The translations under genes and the position numbers were made by a program. The notes under the pieces were generated by a model. It did not search any database. It saw only the letters and a program-made list of their open reading frames with translations, and was not told the origin of the DNA. This document shows positions 1-6,162 of a stretch of DNA of 8,414 nucleotides, piece after piece. Origin of the DNA: Verrucomicrobia bacterium 12-59-8. GTDB taxonomy: Bacteria > Verrucomicrobiota > Verrucomicrobiae > Verrucomicrobiales > Verrucomicrobiaceae. The stretch lies in contig NCCR01000183.1 in NCBI GenBank assembly GCA_002279765.1, forward strand, positions 1 to 8,414. The letters are read 5' to 3'. Numbering within the stretch: the first letter of the stretch is position 1; each line of letters begins with the position of its first letter.

Positions 1-1400
1 TCGGCGATGTCCGTCTTCAGATTGTAGAGCTGGGTGTCGGGCAGACCTTTTTCGCCGGGGCTGCCGGGGCGTGGATCGCTCCAGCCGCCGGAGCCGGCGC
101 AGAGTTCGAGTTTCCAGTCGCCTTCACGCAAAGCGAAGGAACCATTGATCGAATGATGGATCACGCTCTGGCGGGTCGGCTTGTCGGATTCACCCAGAAG
201 CGCAGGCAGGATGCTGAAGCTGTCCTCGGCGGCGGTTTCGGAAAATTTCACGCCGACGGCATCGGCAGCCGTGGCCATGAAGTCGATGAGGCACACGATC
301 TGCGCGGAGGTCTGGCCGCCTTTGACCTTCGCGGGCCAGCGTGCGATGAACGGCACGCGGTGACCGCCGTCGAAGATATCCGCCTTGTGGCCGCGCATGT
401 TGTAGCTGGGGTTGTGACCTGCGGCGAGGAGCTTGGGGTAGTCGGCGCTGGGAGAGCAGCCGTTGTCGCTGGTGACGATGATGAGCGTGTCATTGGCAAT
501 GCCGGCTTCTTCGGTGGCGCGCATGATCTGGCCGATGGCATCGTCCGTTTCCATGACGAAGTCAGCGTAGGAGCTGATGCCGCTTTTACCCTGCCATTTT
601 TCGCTGGGCAGGATGGGAGTGTGGGGGGAGTTCAGCGGCATGTAGAGAAAGAATGGAGCGCCTTGTTTCGCCTTCGCTTCGATGACCTTCTTCGCCTCCC
701 GTGTGAAGGTGGGCAGCACGTCCTCGCCACGGAAGCCGGGGGAGCCGGGGCCTTCGCGGGTGTAGCTTACGGCACCACCTTTGTTCATGACGAGTTTCAT
801 CGTCTCCGTGGGATTGGCCACCACGTGGTCGTTTTGGATGAAGCAGTACGGCACCATGTCCAGCGAGGCGCTGATGCCAAAGTAGGTGTCAAAGCCGACG
901 CTGTTCGGGCCGTTGGTGATCGGCTTGGTGTAATCGACGTTGTTGACCTGATCGGCTTTTTCGATGTTCAATTCCTCCGTGGGGCCCGTGCGCACCCAGT
1001 CCATGCCCATGTGCCATTTGCCGACACAATGCGTGGAGTAGCCCTGGGCCTTGAGCATGCTGGCCACGGTCAGGCGTCCCTGCTCGATCAAACGCGGGCT
1101 GAGACCTCCGAGCACGCCGCTCTGCAACTTCGAGCGCCAGGCGTAGCGACCCGTCATCACGCCATAGCGCGTAGGTGTGCAGACGCTGGAACCGGAATGC
1201 GCATCCGTGAAAATCATGCCCTCCTTGGCAAGACGGTCAAAACTCGGCGTGGCGATTTTACCATCGGGATTGAGGCATTTCACATCACCATAGCCAAGAT
1301 CATCACAGAGGATGAAGATGATGTTGGGTTTGTCGCCGGCGCTGGCCGTGACGGCGAAAGCGAGGCACAACAGGGTCGTGAGAACAAGGAGTCGGTTCAT
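1..1400 (-). CDS. Exported type I sulfatase (arylsulfatase family S1), 3' end outside window
   Basis: Hydrolyses sulfate esters, probably on a sulfated polysaccharide or its fragments, in the periplasm or outside the cell. The 466 visible residues begin with a signal peptide (about 1-21, cleavage after A-S-A before GDKPN). The alkaline-phosphatase-like sulfatase fold follows: NIIFILCDDLGYGD with metal ligands D33/D34, the signature C-T-P-T-R with Cys74 as the residue converted to formylglycine and Arg78, K128 and H130 in GKWHMG, H260 in NSPHTP, D312/N313 in TSDNG, and K339 in RGHKAD. The last visible residues (TQLYNLKTDIA) match the late-domain motif seen near the C terminus of this family, so only a few dozen residues should be missing. 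The start at 1400 is chosen because it gives the signal peptide. It is the third gene of a minus-strand run, 21 nt after the 78-aa gene, and has no clear Shine-Dalgarno. The Cys-type motif requires a formylglycine-generating enzyme encoded elsewhere. The substrate cannot be read from the sequence. Confidence 0.95.
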   Translation of the reverse strand, partial: MNRLLVLTTLLCLAFAVTASAGDKPNIIFILCDDLGYGDVKCLNPDGKIATPSFDRLAKEGMIFTDAHSGSSVCTPTRYGVMTGRYAWRSKLQSGVLGGLSPRLIEQGRLTVASMLKAQGYSTHCVGKWHMGMDWVRTGPTEELNIEKADQVNNVDYTKPITNGPNSVGFDTYFGISASLDMVPYCFIQNDHVVANPTETMKLVMNKGGAVSYTREGPGSPGFRGEDVLPTFTREAKKVIEAKAKQGAPFFLYMPLNSPHTPILPSEKWQGKSGISSYADFVMETDDAIGQIMRATEEAGIANDTLIIVTSDNGCSPSADYPKLLAAGHNPSYNMRGHKADIFDGGHRVPFIARWPAKVKGGQTSAQIVCLIDFMATAADAVGVKFSETAAEDSFSILPALLGESDKPTRQSVIHHSINGSFALREGDWKLELCAGSGGWSDPRPGSPGEKGLPDTQLYNLKTDIA

Positions 1401-1412
1401 GGTGAACCGACT
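1390..1412 (-). promoter_or_regulatory. Perfect 10-bp hairpin across the sulfatase start codon
   Basis: On the minus strand the sequence AGTCGGTTCA-CCA-TGAACCGACT forms a 10-bp perfect stem with a 3-nt loop. The sulfatase ATG (1400-1398) has its A in the loop and its T and G in the stem. In mRNA this fold would cover the start codon and its surroundings, so it could lower initiation or make it depend on ribosomes arriving from the upstream 78-aa gene. As DNA it could also be a protein-binding palindrome. The inverted repeat is seen directly; the regulatory role is inferred. Confidence 0.5.
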
Positions 1413-1421
1413 TCAACGTGC

Positions 1422-1658
1422 TCAGCCCTCCGAGCTATCGAGATATTCCAAGGCCTTCGAAAAACTGGCCTGGGTGAGGAAATGATTGAGCCGTGGCGGC
1501 AGTTGCGCTCGCAGTTTGAGATGCTCGGCCCCGAGTTCCTCTGAGACCTGCTTTAATGCTTCCAGATGCGCAGCCGCATCACGATCCCGAAACGCATGGT
1601 CGGCGATGAGGTCGAGGCGACGCTGGAGGAGGCTGCGCAATGGATCAAGGGATGTCAT
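1422..1658 (-). CDS. Small helical protein of unknown function (78 aa)
   Basis: I do not recognise a family. The start at 1658 is preferred because it lies 2 nt after the TAG stop of the preceding gene. An upstream in-frame ATG at 1763 would add 35 residues that overlap that gene's coding end. The product has no signal peptide or membrane segment and looks cytoplasmic and mostly alpha-helical, with many charged residues (for example LQRRLDLIADHAFRDRD at 11-27 and EALKQVSEELGAEHLKLRAQL at about 33-53) and a C-terminal segment ending in KALEYLDSSEG. The tight spacing to both neighbours suggests co-transcription and perhaps translational coupling with the putative NlpC/P60-like protein before it and the sulfatase after it. 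It could be a small partner or regulator of one of these. The evidence that it is a real gene is its position and composition, not homology. Confidence 0.65.
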   Translation of the reverse strand: MTSLDPLRSLLQRRLDLIADHAFRDRDAAAHLEALKQVSEELGAEHLKLRAQLPPRLNHFLTQASFSKALEYLDSSEG

Positions 1659-1660
1659 GC

Positions 1661-2914
1661 CTACATGTTCTTGCGGCGGAAATAATTCACCACCAATTTT
1701 TCCCCTGGCTCCACTTGAAAGGAGTACTGCTTCAACAGGTCCGTCAGGGTTTCGAGCATCCATGGGTATGTGAACGTCGCTCCATTCTTGGTGTAGAGAA
1801 TGTCATCCGCCATATATACTGCCGAATGAACCACGCCGCCGGAGGGTTTGGAAAAAAAGGCGATGTCCCCATAGCGCGGATCACCCGCTGCGGGCGTGTA
1901 GTCTTCTTTCAGCTTCTGCATGAAATAAACAGGATCACTCAACTGCTGGTCCGGCTGATCTTGAAAAAAGTTAAACGAAGTCCAGTGACAGTCGCGCACC
2001 GGTGAGGGACCGCTCAAAGGATTGTCCGGCACGGGATAAACAAACATTTGAGAGGAGGGCAGTGGCGGCAGCACGTTGATGAGCGCCAATGTCCCACCGG
2101 TGGGAGATGCGGCAATAGACTCGAAAATCGTGCGCACATCGGTGGACTTGATGCCTTTGCCCCAGTAATTCGCCAGCGCCGTAGTGTCCGCTCCCGGCCG
2201 GATGCGGACTCGCAGCGTCAGGGTGCGCTGGCTCGTGAGCCCGCGCATGAAGTCCCGCTTTTCCTCATACGTGGGCAGTTGCGCCAGCACCACCGAGAGA
2301 CCGCTAAAGACCAGGTAGTCGCCATGTTCGCAGCACAACTGCTTGAAGAGCATCAGCGTATGCTCACCGTTGTGGGTGCCGCCAAAACGATCTCCCAGCG
2401 TGTCTTTATGGATGAACGTGATCTGCCCGCGATTCTCAGGATGCTGCAGCAGCGCTTGATACAGCTTCTTGCGAGGTCCGGCGGGCAGCGCGAGCAGGGT
2501 CTTGGCAGCGGGCCGCATTTCCATGCCCTCGGGATTTTGCACCAGCACCTCCGGCTCCATCAACTCCGCCTGAAGATAGGCCGGCATCCCGGTGGATTCC
2601 AGCAGGCGCTCCACGTCGCTGTAATGCGAATGCGGGAAAACCCAGGATGTGCCGGTTTCCTCCAGTTTGCGCAGCGGCAGCACCTCCTCCGGCGCAGCGA
2701 TGGTGAATGGCGTTGAGTAAAGCTCACCCCAGGGGCCGGGACGCAAGGGATGGCCGAATGCGGCAAGGACAACGTTTTCCTTCTCTTGCACTTGATCGTA
2801 CCATTTCATCAACAACGCCCCCAGCAAAACCCCTGCAATCAAGAAGACCGCACGAGGTATTGTTTGTTTAGGGGATTGGGCTGGCTTGATCGTTACTGCT
2901 TCCGAGCTCTGCAT
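1661..2914 (-). CDS. Membrane-anchored protein with putative NlpC/P60-like C-terminal domain (417 aa)
   Basis: A short basic N terminus is followed by one membrane segment at about 21-37 (RAVFLIAGVLLGALLMKWY), probably an uncleaved anchor that leaves the remainder in the periplasm. Residues 50-290 are not recognised. The C-terminal region (about 300-417) has the order expected of an NlpC/P60 papain-like fold: Cys309 at the start of a helix (RDCHWTSFNFF), a strand reading RYGDIAFFSKPSG (347-359), then His363 opening a strand and turn (VHSAVYMADDILYTKNG). Families of this type cleave peptidoglycan peptides or other amide bonds. The assignment rests only on motif order and spacing; a non-hydrolytic relative or another Cys-His fold is possible. 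It is the first gene of the minus-strand run. No Shine-Dalgarno is visible before the ATG at 2914. The start is supported by the basic-then-hydrophobic N terminus. Gene confidence is high, function confidence is moderate to low. Confidence 0.8.
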   Translation of the reverse strand: MQSSEAVTIKPAQSPKQTIPRAVFLIAGVLLGALLMKWYDQVQEKENVVLAAFGHPLRPGPWGELYSTPFTIAAPEEVLPLRKLEETGTSWVFPHSHYSDVERLLESTGMPAYLQAELMEPEVLVQNPEGMEMRPAAKTLLALPAGPRKKLYQALLQHPENRGQITFIHKDTLGDRFGGTHNGEHTLMLFKQLCCEHGDYLVFSGLSVVLAQLPTYEEKRDFMRGLTSQRTLTLRVRIRPGADTTALANYWGKGIKSTDVRTIFESIAASPTGGTLALINVLPPLPSSQMFVYPVPDNPLSGPSPVRDCHWTSFNFFQDQPDQQLSDPVYFMQKLKEDYTPAAGDPRYGDIAFFSKPSGGVVHSAVYMADDILYTKNGATFTYPWMLETLTDLLKQYSFQVEPGEKLVVNYFRRKNM

Positions 2915-3193
2915 TCAGTTGTTTTGGGGGTAGCCCTCTGTGACACAGAAAGAGAGCGCTTCAAATCTGAATCCCCTTCATTTTTTGCGCACGGTGAGGC
3001 AGTCATAGCACGCCGAGAGGATCCCACCGCCCTTATTCGGGGGATTGGTGGCAGAAGCGCCGCGTGCCTCCACATGGTTTCTATGCGTGATAAGCTGAAT
3101 AAAACGCCTATGCCGGGCAGCTGAGTTCGGGCTTGTTTCACCTTAGGCTCTGGCTACCATGGGCTGCCTATTTCACACGCTTCTTTCATCCAT
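2915..3193. other. Divergent intergenic region with control sequences of both blocks
   Basis: This 279-nt space separates two gene runs that read outward, so promoters for both should lie here. For the plus strand a weak sigma70-like pair is visible: TTGTTT (3133-3138), 16 nt, TACCAT (3155-3160), which would start transcription near 3167, about 27 nt before the TTG start at 3194. I see no convincing -35/-10 pair for the minus strand. An imperfect hairpin (CCACC at 3024-3028 with GGTGG at 3047-3051, plus an inner CCC/GGG) and a short palindrome at 2937-2949 are also present. An 82-codon open frame on the minus strand across this region has no coding features that I can recognise. Confidence 0.5.
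2937..2949. promoter_or_regulatory. Short palindrome TCTGTG-A-CACAGA, possible operator
   Basis: Two 6-bp perfect half-sites flank a single central A, 23 nt upstream of the minus-strand start at 2914 and inside the divergent intergenic region. A one-base spacer cannot form an RNA hairpin loop, so if it functions it would be a DNA-binding site for a dimeric regulator. A 6-bp inverted repeat of this kind is expected about twice by chance in 8.4 kb, so position is the only real support. Confidence 0.2.
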
Positions 3194-3907
3194 TTGAAAC
3201 CCGGTTTCGTTCTCGCTTTCGCACTCGTTGGCGCGGGGCTTGCCATGTCGGCCCCGATGGCGGAGAAGCGCACGGACGATCCTGGGGCGAGTGCTGACAT
3301 CGCCCTGCTGCGCCTGGGCTATGAACGCGAGCTGATCGAAGCCAGCCTCGCGCCGGTCAAAGAGGAGATCACCACGCTGGGCGCCTTGGAAAAGCAGTTC
3401 GCCGCCGAGCGTAACTACGATGACGCCATCACCGCGCGCGATGAGCGCAAGCGTTTACAAAACGAACTGTCCCGGCTGGACAAAGAACTGCTGCTGCTGC
3501 AAACCCGCGAGCAGATGCTCAAGACCTCGCTGCTGCCGGACCGCATCAAGCTCCCGCTCGACGCAGCCACTTTGAGCGATCTGCGGCACGAAGGCGGCGC
3601 CATCAGCGGATGGACCAAGGTAGGAGCCGCGGCGACTTGGAAGCTGCCCACGCTGCCGCCGGGGGGGTATGAAGTGATGCTGCGTTACCGATGCGGCGCT
3701 GCGGAGGGCGGCAAACTGCTGATCAAAGAAGCACGCTTCACCCTGACCACGACCATCGAAACCACGCTCAAAGGCCCGGAGGAGCGCAGCGCAGGCACGC
3801 TCAAGATCAGTGACGGCTCGGGCACGCTGACCCTCTCCGCACAGACGCTGGTCACTGCCAATCTCATGCAACTGCTGGCCGTGGAACTGGTGCCAGCCTC
3901 CCGATGA
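3194..3907 (+). CDS. Secreted coiled-coil plus beta-sandwich protein, paralogue 1 (237 aa)
   Basis: No named family is recognised. The chosen start is TTG at 3194 because it yields a signal peptide (MKPGFVLAFALVGAGLAMSA, cleavage near residue 20-23). The first in-frame ATG (3245) would remove it, and no upstream in-frame ATG exists back to the stop at 3122. After export, residues 38-112 form a charged alpha-helical, probably coiled-coil segment containing NYDDAITARDERKRLQNEL (74-92), a pattern of helices ending in R/L-rich turns. Residues 137-235 look like an all-beta domain: GWTKVGAAATWKLP, then LPPGGYEVMLRYRC (154-167), and a final strand NLMQLLAVELVPA. A similar strand occurs in the next two genes. 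The beta domain could bind carbohydrate, as jelly-roll modules often do, but no binding residues can be assigned. The stop overlaps the next start (ATGA at 3904-3907), so translation is probably coupled. No Shine-Dalgarno is visible. Confidence 0.82.
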   Translation: MKPGFVLAFALVGAGLAMSAPMAEKRTDDPGASADIALLRLGYERELIEASLAPVKEEITTLGALEKQFAAERNYDDAITARDERKRLQNELSRLDKELLLLQTREQMLKTSLLPDRIKLPLDAATLSDLRHEGGAISGWTKVGAAATWKLPTLPPGGYEVMLRYRCGAAEGGKLLIKEARFTLTTTIETTLKGPEERSAGTLKISDGSGTLTLSAQTLVTANLMQLLAVELVPASR

Positions 3908-5406
3908 AACGCCGTCTGCCAGCTTTGATTTTCGTTCTGCATGCCTGGGCGGCGTTGCAGGCACAGGCGCAAACACCCGCGCAGGAGCCGACTGCGCTCA
4001 CGAGCACACGAGCTGCATTTCTGCGCCAGGTGATGGCGGACTCTCAACTGCTCACCCAGCAGTATGAGCGTGCGCTGGCGAAGGTGGAAACGGACGTCGC
4101 CACCGCCGGTGATTATGAGGAAGCACGCGCGATTCGTCTGCGGCGCGAACAATTACAGGCGCTGTATTCTGGCACTGTGTCCAGCCTGGCCACCCCCCTG
4201 CCCCTGACCCAGGCAAGAATGACGGGATCAGCCCAGGCATCAGGAGAAACGCTCAGCGGCTGGCGCTCCAACGGCAGCGGGGCGGAATGGCTCAATTTCC
4301 GCGTCATGCCGGGCAGCTACCACCTCGAATTTGAATTCAACATGAGTGATGCTCCCGTCGCAGGCAGCATCTATGCGTCATCCAAGTTCCAGCCGCAGCA
4401 GACCGCCCTGTTTGAATTCGACGAGGTCACCCTGCTGGGCATCGCAGCGGAAAACCATCGAACCTTTGAAATCACACGAAGCACGGATGAAACCACGTTC
4501 GCCACTGTGCGTGTCGGACCGCTGAATTTCAGCCGCAATCCTGCCACCCTGCGTTTCACCGCTGCGGCTGGTTACCCCGCCAACATCATCCGTATTCGCA
4601 ACTTGCGGCTGGTGCCTGTCACGGACACTGCCGCCGCCAATGCTGGAGCGCCGCCACCGACCAGTTCCACCACCGCGATGCAACAGGCCAGCGGGACTTT
4701 GAAAGACGCCATTGACACAGCCAGGAATGCGGCCACCGCCAAGTATCTCGACGAATTGAACGATCTCGCTGTGACCAAACCCGTTCTGAAAGAGCAGATC
4801 GATGCCGAAACCCGCCGGGTGCAGCGGTTGGGAGTTCAAAAAAAGGGCCAGACAGGCATCCACGCCATCACCACGACCGGCGGCGGGTTCAGTGGCTTTG
4901 AAGACATCAGTGATGCACGGCTCTCTGACGAGGAGCCGCTCTCCGGCGAACGCTTCAAGGTGGTTTATGAAGGTCGCACGCTGCTGGTGCGTCTGTTGTG
5001 GATTGATTGTGCTCCGGTGGAGGACGATGATCCTGGAGTGAAACGTTTCGCCAAGCATTTTAACATCGAGGATGAAGATGTCGTGGCTGTGGGCCGCGCC
5101 GCCCGTGAATTCACCGCCAGCTACCTGCGTGACAAACCGCTGCGCCTGCTCATGCGCCCGGATCGTGACAAGGACGGCACGATGGCCGCGCTGCTGTTTC
5201 TGCCCAATGTGGGCCTGTACCAAAATGTGCTCGTCAATCATGGGCTGGCCGCCGTGGTGCCGCCGGCGCGTGAGAAGCAGCGCAATGCCATGGAGCGGGC
5301 TTTCCTCGCCACGCTGAGCGCGCTCGAAAATGCCGCCAGAAACCGCCGCCCGCCGCCCGGAGCCTGGGCTCTCCCGGCAAATGCGAACGGAGGGAAACAA
5401 CCATGA
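3904..5406 (+). CDS. Secreted multidomain protein with degenerate staphylococcal-nuclease-like domain, paralogue 2 (500 aa)
   Basis: Order of parts: signal peptide (1-22, cleavage after A-Q-A), a helical segment (36-90) with GDYEEARAIRLRREQLQ resembling the preceding protein, a beta-sandwich (about 114-240, with VMPGSYHLEFEFNM at 134-147), an Ala/Pro/Thr-rich linker (241-258), a second helical stretch (262-310), and a thermonuclease-like domain (about 340-470). In the last part, FKVVYEGRTLLVRLLWIDCAP gives the VRL-x-x-ID strand with R363 and D368 in the places of SNase Arg35 and Asp40. GRAAREFTASYL matches the G-x-x-A-x-x-F helix, and LVNHGLAAVV the closing strand. The usual D-[KR]-[YF]-G-R loop reads DKDGT (422-426), so the catalytic Arg is Thr, and the acidic residue after the ID-x-P motif is displaced (E373). 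The domain may bind rather than cut. It overlaps both neighbours by ATGA. Confidence 0.88.
   Translation: MKRRLPALIFVLHAWAALQAQAQTPAQEPTALTSTRAAFLRQVMADSQLLTQQYERALAKVETDVATAGDYEEARAIRLRREQLQALYSGTVSSLATPLPLTQARMTGSAQASGETLSGWRSNGSGAEWLNFRVMPGSYHLEFEFNMSDAPVAGSIYASSKFQPQQTALFEFDEVTLLGIAAENHRTFEITRSTDETTFATVRVGPLNFSRNPATLRFTAAAGYPANIIRIRNLRLVPVTDTAAANAGAPPPTSSTTAMQQASGTLKDAIDTARNAATAKYLDELNDLAVTKPVLKEQIDAETRRVQRLGVQKKGQTGIHAITTTGGGFSGFEDISDARLSDEEPLSGERFKVVYEGRTLLVRLLWIDCAPVEDDDPGVKRFAKHFNIEDEDVVAVGRAAREFTASYLRDKPLRLLMRPDRDKDGTMAALLFLPNVGLYQNVLVNHGLAAVVPPAREKQRNAMERAFLATLSALENAARNRRPPPGAWALPANANGGKQP
5389..5394 (+). promoter_or_regulatory. Shine-Dalgarno GGAGGG before the third paralogue
   Basis: GGAGGG ends 8 nt before the ATG at 5403, inside the last codons of the preceding gene. 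It is the only strong Shine-Dalgarno in the plus-strand run; the starts at 3194, 3904, 6163 and 7570 have none. This supports the ATG at 5403 and suggests independent initiation in addition to coupling through the ATGA overlap. Confidence 0.75.
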
Positions 5407-6158
5407 GTCCGCACCTGATGACCACCGCATGGCTGTGTCTGGCTAGCAGTGCCGCAGCCCAACTGACCGCACCTCCAGCTCCGCCACCTACAGCGGTTGC
5501 ACGTCTGCAGCAGATGGAAACCATCTATCAGAAAGGTCTGAGCGCACGCCACATTCCTCTGCTGGGCAAGTATCTCCTCGAATTGCAGCGTCAGGCTGCC
5601 ACCGCCACCGACAAGTCCGCCTACGATGCTGAGATCGCACGCATCCAGCAGATCATCAGCGCGGGCGGTGTGCTGGACCTGATCGCCACCCAGCAGGCAC
5701 AGTCCGGCACCATGCCCATGCCAGCACCGATGCCGGTCCCGGTGCCCATCGAGCAAAAACAGGCGCTCATCGCCCTCTCCCCTGCACTGGCACAGAACGT
5801 TGTCCCTACACCTCCGACGGATGAGCAAAGCGCGACTGTCGGTGAGATCGCGTGGCGCATCGAATTCATAGCCGCAGGCACCTATGACATCCTGCTGCAT
5901 TACTCCTGTCCGGAACTGGCGGCGCCGCTAAAGATCGTGGTCGAATGCAACGGCCAGACCCTCGAAAAAGAACTGGAGGTGGAGCGTGCAACCCAAGATG
6001 CCCAGACTTTCCGCATCCTGCGCCTCGGCAGCCTTGCCTTGACCAGTGACCTTCGCGGCGAAACACTGCGACTTGTCGCCGGTGACAAGTCCAGCCCAAA
6101 ACTCATCGTCAAAAGCCTGCTCATCACCCGGCCGCGACCGCCCCTTCTCAATCCCTAG
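5403..6158 (+). CDS. Secreted coiled-coil plus beta-sandwich protein, paralogue 3 (251 aa)
   Basis: Not a named family. It has a signal peptide (1-20, cleavage after SAAA before QLT), a Pro-rich stretch (PPAPPPT), a helical segment (about 31-90; ETIYQKGLSARHIPLLGKYL, then AYDAEIARIQQII) that parallels the helical parts of the two upstream proteins, a Met/Pro/Val-rich linker (104-115), and a C-terminal beta domain (about 143-245). That domain contains IAAGTYDILLHYSCP (156-170), corresponding to the G-Y strand of the two upstream proteins, then TFRILRLGSLAL and a last strand LIVKSLLITRP. The product should be periplasmic or surface-located. The start is supported by a Shine-Dalgarno and by the 4-nt overlap with the upstream stop. 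The gene ends 4 nt before the deacetylase start, so all four genes look like one transcript. A structural or carbohydrate-binding role is possible but not shown. Confidence 0.83.
   Translation: MSPHLMTTAWLCLASSAAAQLTAPPAPPPTAVARLQQMETIYQKGLSARHIPLLGKYLLELQRQAATATDKSAYDAEIARIQQIISAGGVLDLIATQQAQSGTMPMPAPMPVPVPIEQKQALIALSPALAQNVVPTPPTDEQSATVGEIAWRIEFIAAGTYDILLHYSCPELAAPLKIVVECNGQTLEKELEVERATQDAQTFRILRLGSLALTSDLRGETLRLVAGDKSSPKLIVKSLLITRPRPPLLNP
5712..5747 (+). repeat. Six X-Pro dipeptide repeats in a linker
   Basis: Six consecutive hexanucleotides encode M-P, M-P, A-P, M-P, V-P, V-P (residues 104-115 of the third paralogue). Such X-Pro runs form stiff extended spacers and here separate the helical part from the beta domain. 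The units are degenerate at the DNA level (ATGCCC, ATGCCA, GCACCG, ATGCCG, GTCCCG, GTGCCC), so recent slippage is unlikely. Confidence 0.6.
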
Positions 6159-6162
6159 CGCC

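Noticed and set aside
153..1544. A 463-codon open frame on the plus strand, antisense to the sulfatase
   Set aside because: It mirrors the sulfatase gene, whose minus-strand frame has a signal peptide and all sulfatase motifs. The antisense product has no recognisable domain and reflects high GC at third codon positions.
3024..3051. Imperfect hairpin CCACC...GGTGG as a terminator
   Set aside because: It has an asymmetric internal loop and no following T run on either strand, and no gene ends next to it.
2893..3141. An 82-codon minus-strand frame across the divergent intergenic region
   Set aside because: It overlaps the start of the 417-aa gene, has no signal or domain, and lies where control regions are expected.
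4378..5430. A 350-codon open frame on the minus strand under the 500-aa gene
   Set aside because: The plus-strand frame has a signal peptide, ATGA junctions and a thermonuclease-like domain. The antisense frame shows only biased composition.
6046..6162. A 39-residue N-terminal extension of the deacetylase from an in-frame ATG
   Set aside because: It lies inside the third paralogue gene and would hide the lipoprotein signal that begins at 6163.
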